A DNA stretch of 64,000 bases, from the NCBI GenBank assembly GCA_002221725.1, contig NJFT01000093.1:62001-126000 (forward strand), given 5' to 3'. The stretch comes from Scedosporium boydii. Its lineage: Eukaryota > Ascomycota > Sordariomycetes > Microascales > Microascaceae. The position numbers and the translations under genes were made by a program. Positions 60,873 through 64,000 of the stretch are shown here, piece after piece; within the stretch, counting starts at the first letter, position 1; the number at the start of each line of letters is the position of its first letter. The notes beneath the pieces were generated by a model that saw only the letters and a list, made by a program, of their open reading frames with translations, made no database searches and was not told the origin of the DNA.

Positions 60873-61799
60873 TCGGTGACCAAGCTATGAAGGGAGACGC
60901 TGCTGTCTGATCAAACTAAATGCATCAGCGAGAAAGGGGTGACATTAGATGTTTTCGGCGGCAACTGCCCGAGCGGGGTGATCTTGCGTTGGAACGAGCG
61001 TGCCCATTCCATGAGGCGGTTCAATGAACGGCCGGAATAACGAATATCCATGCTACACCTTACGGCGTTTTAAACGACCGAAGATTTTCCGCTAAGCAAG
61101 CGATTTGTGCTCCGTACTTGTAGTCTCAGGCGTATTTGAGTAGGCCAGACTATTTTCTTTTATTTACTAGTAGAAAGCTGAGAAGCAGTCGATCAGAGAC
61201 TCACTAAATAGCGGCGCCGACTTTGTAAAGGATCTTCTATTTTTAGCTGAAGGCAAGTACAAAGGTATAGCCAGGGAGACTAGGAAACAGTGAGCTGCGA
61301 GCTCAGATCGCTTAGGTCGGGCCGGGCTCGAGTGCTTGGTTGTGGAAATGGCCGCATCAGATTCAATATGGCAAGGGTGTCGACCTAGGACTAGTCTGGG
61401 CAGTGACAACCGCACGACAGGAAGAGTCCAGTTCCAGGGGCGATAAGCGACAACGCGGGAAAGCAGATCGATCAACAAAGCAACCAAAGAAGCACAAAAG
61501 ATAGACTTTTTATTCGTCCTCGGGAGTGTCGTCTGACTCAGGGTAGTATAGACACTGCTTTGGGGTTCCTTTAGTTTACGCTGAATTTCCTCAAGTCTTT
61601 GCCTTGCTCTCTCGTCCCTAAAGGTTCATTAGCTAGTGACGAGTACCGATTTCCGTTCACGCCTACCATTCCCTTTGCTTTGCAATCTATTCGGTGATGT
61701 CCATCTTCTGGTAGTCGCTTGGCCTTCATACCTACAATGAAGAGGAATAAGGCCGCAGAAGTCGATAAGGATCCCCGTAGCATGCCAGTTTTCCTCCCT
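60873..61799. other. Interval upstream of the NLR start
   Basis: Should hold the NLR promoter, or a lost N-terminal domain. Near 61530-61660 on the minus strand there is a short stretch that looks like the end of a coding exon: a branch/acceptor pair (GCTAATGA...TTTAG) followed by DERARQRLEEIQRKLK. It could not be joined to a gene with confidence. Confidence 0.35.
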
Positions 61800-62309
61800 C
61801 TAGGGTACGAGGCTAAATCCCATTAGGTGGAAAAAGTTTAGCTGCTGTTGGGTGATGTCAACATCAAGATAACCCTTGGGGAATAACGAGTACACAATTC
61901 TAAAACACAGCTCAGCTTTAACTAGGTCGGAATGCGCATGGTCCAACTCGGATAGCTGACTTGATTTCTTTAAGGCATTATCTAGGGCTATGATGACATC
62001 TTCATAGGGCATTTCAAGCCATCCAAAACAGTCGTTTATCCGCGAACTCTGCGGGCTTAAATCGAGAGGCTCCCAGTTCGAGGGTGGTGGCGAGGCAGCT
62101 AAGCGCTCAGTTGAAAATGTCTCGAGGTTGTTGATAGCATCGTTTCTTGTTCGGGGTTCAGGGTTCAAATAACTAGGGCGGTTACATTCCGCCACCTGTC
62201 GAATGCTCGTCTTGATCATTCCAAGAAGTACTGCATTCAGACATTCTCTTTGGGGATCCCAATAACGTGGCAATCCCGGGACTTGTGGTGGTGGATTATT
62301 GTTGTAGAA
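61800..62309 (-). CDS. Orphan coding exon, unknown function
   Basis: An open reading frame of about 169 codons on the minus strand, entered from an apparent acceptor (TTTTAACACCAATAG, ending just above 62309) and ending FFHLMGFSLVP-stop at 61800. Codon use and composition look protein-like (ECLNAVLLGMIKTSIRQVAE; DCFGWLEMPYEDVIIALDNA), but I recognise no domain. No upstream exon with a credible ATG could be found in 62.3-63.1 kb. It may be the last exon of a small accessory gene, or a remnant. Confidence 0.35.
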   Translation of the reverse strand, partial: FYNNNPPPQVPGLPRYWDPQRECLNAVLLGMIKTSIRQVAECNRPSYLNPEPRTRNDAINNLETFSTERLAASPPPSNWEPLDLSPQSSRINDCFGWLEMPYEDVIIALDNALKKSSQLSELDHAHSDLVKAELCFRIVYSLFPKGYLDVDITQQQLNFFHLMGFSLVP

Positions 62310-63115
62310 CTATTGGTGTTAAAATTGACAACACTGATGATGGGATTTCTCGGCATCTACAAATTTAACGGCGACTGGGGAGTTATCTTCTGTCTCGGCA
62401 GAAGGACGAAGCCATCTTGACCTGCCCCAAGAAATCGTTTCCACCTGAGGCTACTTGGAGGGCTTGGAAACGTGCGAAGCTTTGGTTTTAGGACCTCACT
62501 AGGTCACATAGAGTGTCCCCCGAGCACGGCTCTGTCGAGAGAGACGATTGAGGCGGCATTAGAATGATTAGTAAATTAAGGGATTGAAGGGTGATATGGG
62601 AGCGAATGAAAGCCGCCTGGCTGAACCTCAGTATGTTGTTGCACTTTCTGATTCTCATGTTTCTTTCTGATATTTTCGGTTTTCAGTTTTTAGGCTTCAT
62701 ATTTTGTTAGCCTTGACGCTAGGGCAAGGGAATAAATAGCATCTTCTTTTCTACCCTTTAGTGGACTAGAGCCTAGAGCAACAACCAAGGTGTTGGGCAG
62801 ACACGACTAAGTGCTGGTAATTCTTGTTCAGACGACAGGCGGCGTTTTCCGAGAGGCAAAAGCTGACAAAATCCATTGATAGGTATAACGTCAAATCAAT
62901 GAGGCTCGTGCATGTTTTCCACGAAGCCTTTCGATTCTTCAGGCTGGCGTACCGCTGATAGCATTACATATTCGCCCTCCGCTGTTTCCGCCACACAATC
63001 AGGTATTAAAGCTGGTCTCACAGACAAGGCAAATATGGAATTATAATTACATACGAGAACACAGCCTCGGGATTGTCACCGTCTCTAGCTCTACTGGCGG
63101 CAGTTGGGATCGATA
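62310..63115. other. Intergenic interval between orphan exon and transcription factor
   Basis: No recognisable gene. The transcription-factor 3' UTR should lie next to 63115. Confidence 0.4.
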
Positions 63116-64000
63116 TCAAATGACAAAAGTCTCCATGCCTGTAGATTGTAAAACCTCGTCATAGCCCACCTTTCGTCCCGAGATATCTTGCATCTCGAGC
63201 ATTTTAGCAAGGAACTTAGCGGCGCGCTCATAGTTCTTGCCGAACCGACCAATGCTTTGGAGACGACCTAGGATCCAAGTTTGGTGCTGAGGTTTGTCGG
63301 TAACCATCGCCGTCACAAATAACGGCCATGACACGCGGACCATGGACTCGTCGCCGCCGTGTTTGTAATCCTGGGCAGCAAGCTCCATGATTGACTGAAC
63401 AGCATCTTGCAGGCGATGTGGGCTCATTTGGTTCGGATGTCGCCGGTGGAACTCGAGGATAACCGCGTAGTAGTGGGGTATGATACCACGGATATTAGCT
63501 ACCAGCCTGTGCGAATTATCCGTTTCGATAGAAAGGCCTCCTGCCACCTGAAGCAGGTCATTGTAGAAATAGCCTACATGCTCGATGGCGTTCTTGACGG
63601 TCGCTCGGTGATCCTGCTTATGTGGACCATCCAACCGACCGCAATCTGCCACCATGAAGCGCAGCTGGCTACATGCGCAGAGTAAGCCGTATACGTGATG
63701 GTTCTCTATATCATCAAGCAGCTCGGCCTGGGGATAGCCATGAGCCCACATCATCCTGTAAAGCGGACCGGAAAAGAGGTTTAGACGCTCAAAGTTTTGC
63801 CAAGGCGCCTCTTCCTGGCTATTCATGGCCTGATGCAGAGCTCGGTTGAGTTGTCCCCCGAGGCCAAAGGAGGATGCGGCGGCATCCTGCAAAGCGATCC
63901 AAATGAGCAGACGAGCCATAAGAATTGAGCGATGCCCAGGACCGTGCTGCCTTCTCCCCGCCAGAGCGGTAGGCTGTGCGTTGATTCCAATACCCGAGCC
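63116..64000 (-). CDS. Fungal_trans_2-type transcription factor, C-terminal part (5' end beyond window)
   Basis: The frame is open from the window edge at 64000 to TGA at 63116-63118 (about 294 residues). It matches the C-terminal half of the Fungal_trans_2 regulatory domain: helical sequence LLIWIALQDAAASSFGLGG, then YYAVILEFHRR, WPLFVTAMVTDKPQHQ, and the family's closing pattern GRFGKNYERAAKFL followed by the terminal FVI. Such proteins usually carry an N-terminal Zn2Cys6 cluster, which would lie beyond 64000. It is the last gene in the accessory region and points toward the NLR. Its targets cannot be inferred. Confidence 0.8.
   Translation of the reverse strand, partial: GSGIGINAQPTALAGRRQHGPGHRSILMARLLIWIALQDAAASSFGLGGQLNRALHQAMNSQEEAPWQNFERLNLFSGPLYRMMWAHGYPQAELLDDIENHHVYGLLCACSQLRFMVADCGRLDGPHKQDHRATVKNAIEHVGYFYNDLLQVAGGLSIETDNSHRLVANIRGIIPHYYAVILEFHRRHPNQMSPHRLQDAVQSIMELAAQDYKHGGDESMVRVSWPLFVTAMVTDKPQHQTWILGRLQSIGRFGKNYERAAKFLAKMLEMQDISGRKVGYDEVLQSTGMETFVI

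Overview
The window is nuclear DNA of a filamentous ascomycete (Pezizomycotina, probably Sordariomycetes). The evidence is short introns with GTRNGT donors, CTAAC/CTGAC-type branch points and YAG acceptors, together with fungus-specific families: WSC domains, an NB-ARC/TPR NLR, a HET-like relic, a Fungal_trans_2 regulator and an Asp/Thr/Glu-rich GPI wall protein. Species cannot be set from sequence alone. Exon joins below were made by reading splice signals and checking frame; every multi-exon model closes in frame.

Left part (1-13.6 kb): the 3'-truncated end of a very large minus-strand gene that joins an indoleamine-2,3-dioxygenase-like haem domain, an FAD/NADPH reductase module, a cytochrome b5 domain and an unassigned C-terminal region. 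It looks like a self-reducing haem oxygenase and is the best candidate here for an undescribed enzyme system. A 9.3-kb gene-free stretch follows, holding a ~160-180-bp tandem array in which each unit carries a GGTTAGC/GCTAACC hairpin.

Middle (13.6-32.8 kb): a housekeeping block with a LITAF-type zinc protein, the Stu2/XMAP215-family TOG microtubule polymerase, the giant lipid-transfer protein Vps13 (3,220 aa) and, convergent with Vps13, a concentrative nucleoside transporter.

Right-middle (36-53 kb): a gene-sparse run coding only for surface or secreted proteins. These are an Asp-rich, Cys-punctuated GPI wall protein with a WSC-like head, a subtilase-WSC fusion whose catalytic serine is missing, a secreted SBP56/methanethiol-oxidase-like protein, and a bicupin of the oxalate decarboxylase family with an unusual lid.

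Right end (53-64 kb): an accessory, allorecognition-like region. It has a frameshifted HET-family relic, a fungal NLR (NB-ARC plus nine TPRs) whose last exon is split by a 434-bp solo LTR with a perfect 5-bp target duplication, an orphan exon, and the C-terminal part of a Fungal_trans_2 transcription factor that runs off the window. A 9-bp word, TACTTCGTA, occurs ten times in the intergenic DNA and was not noticed in any gene.
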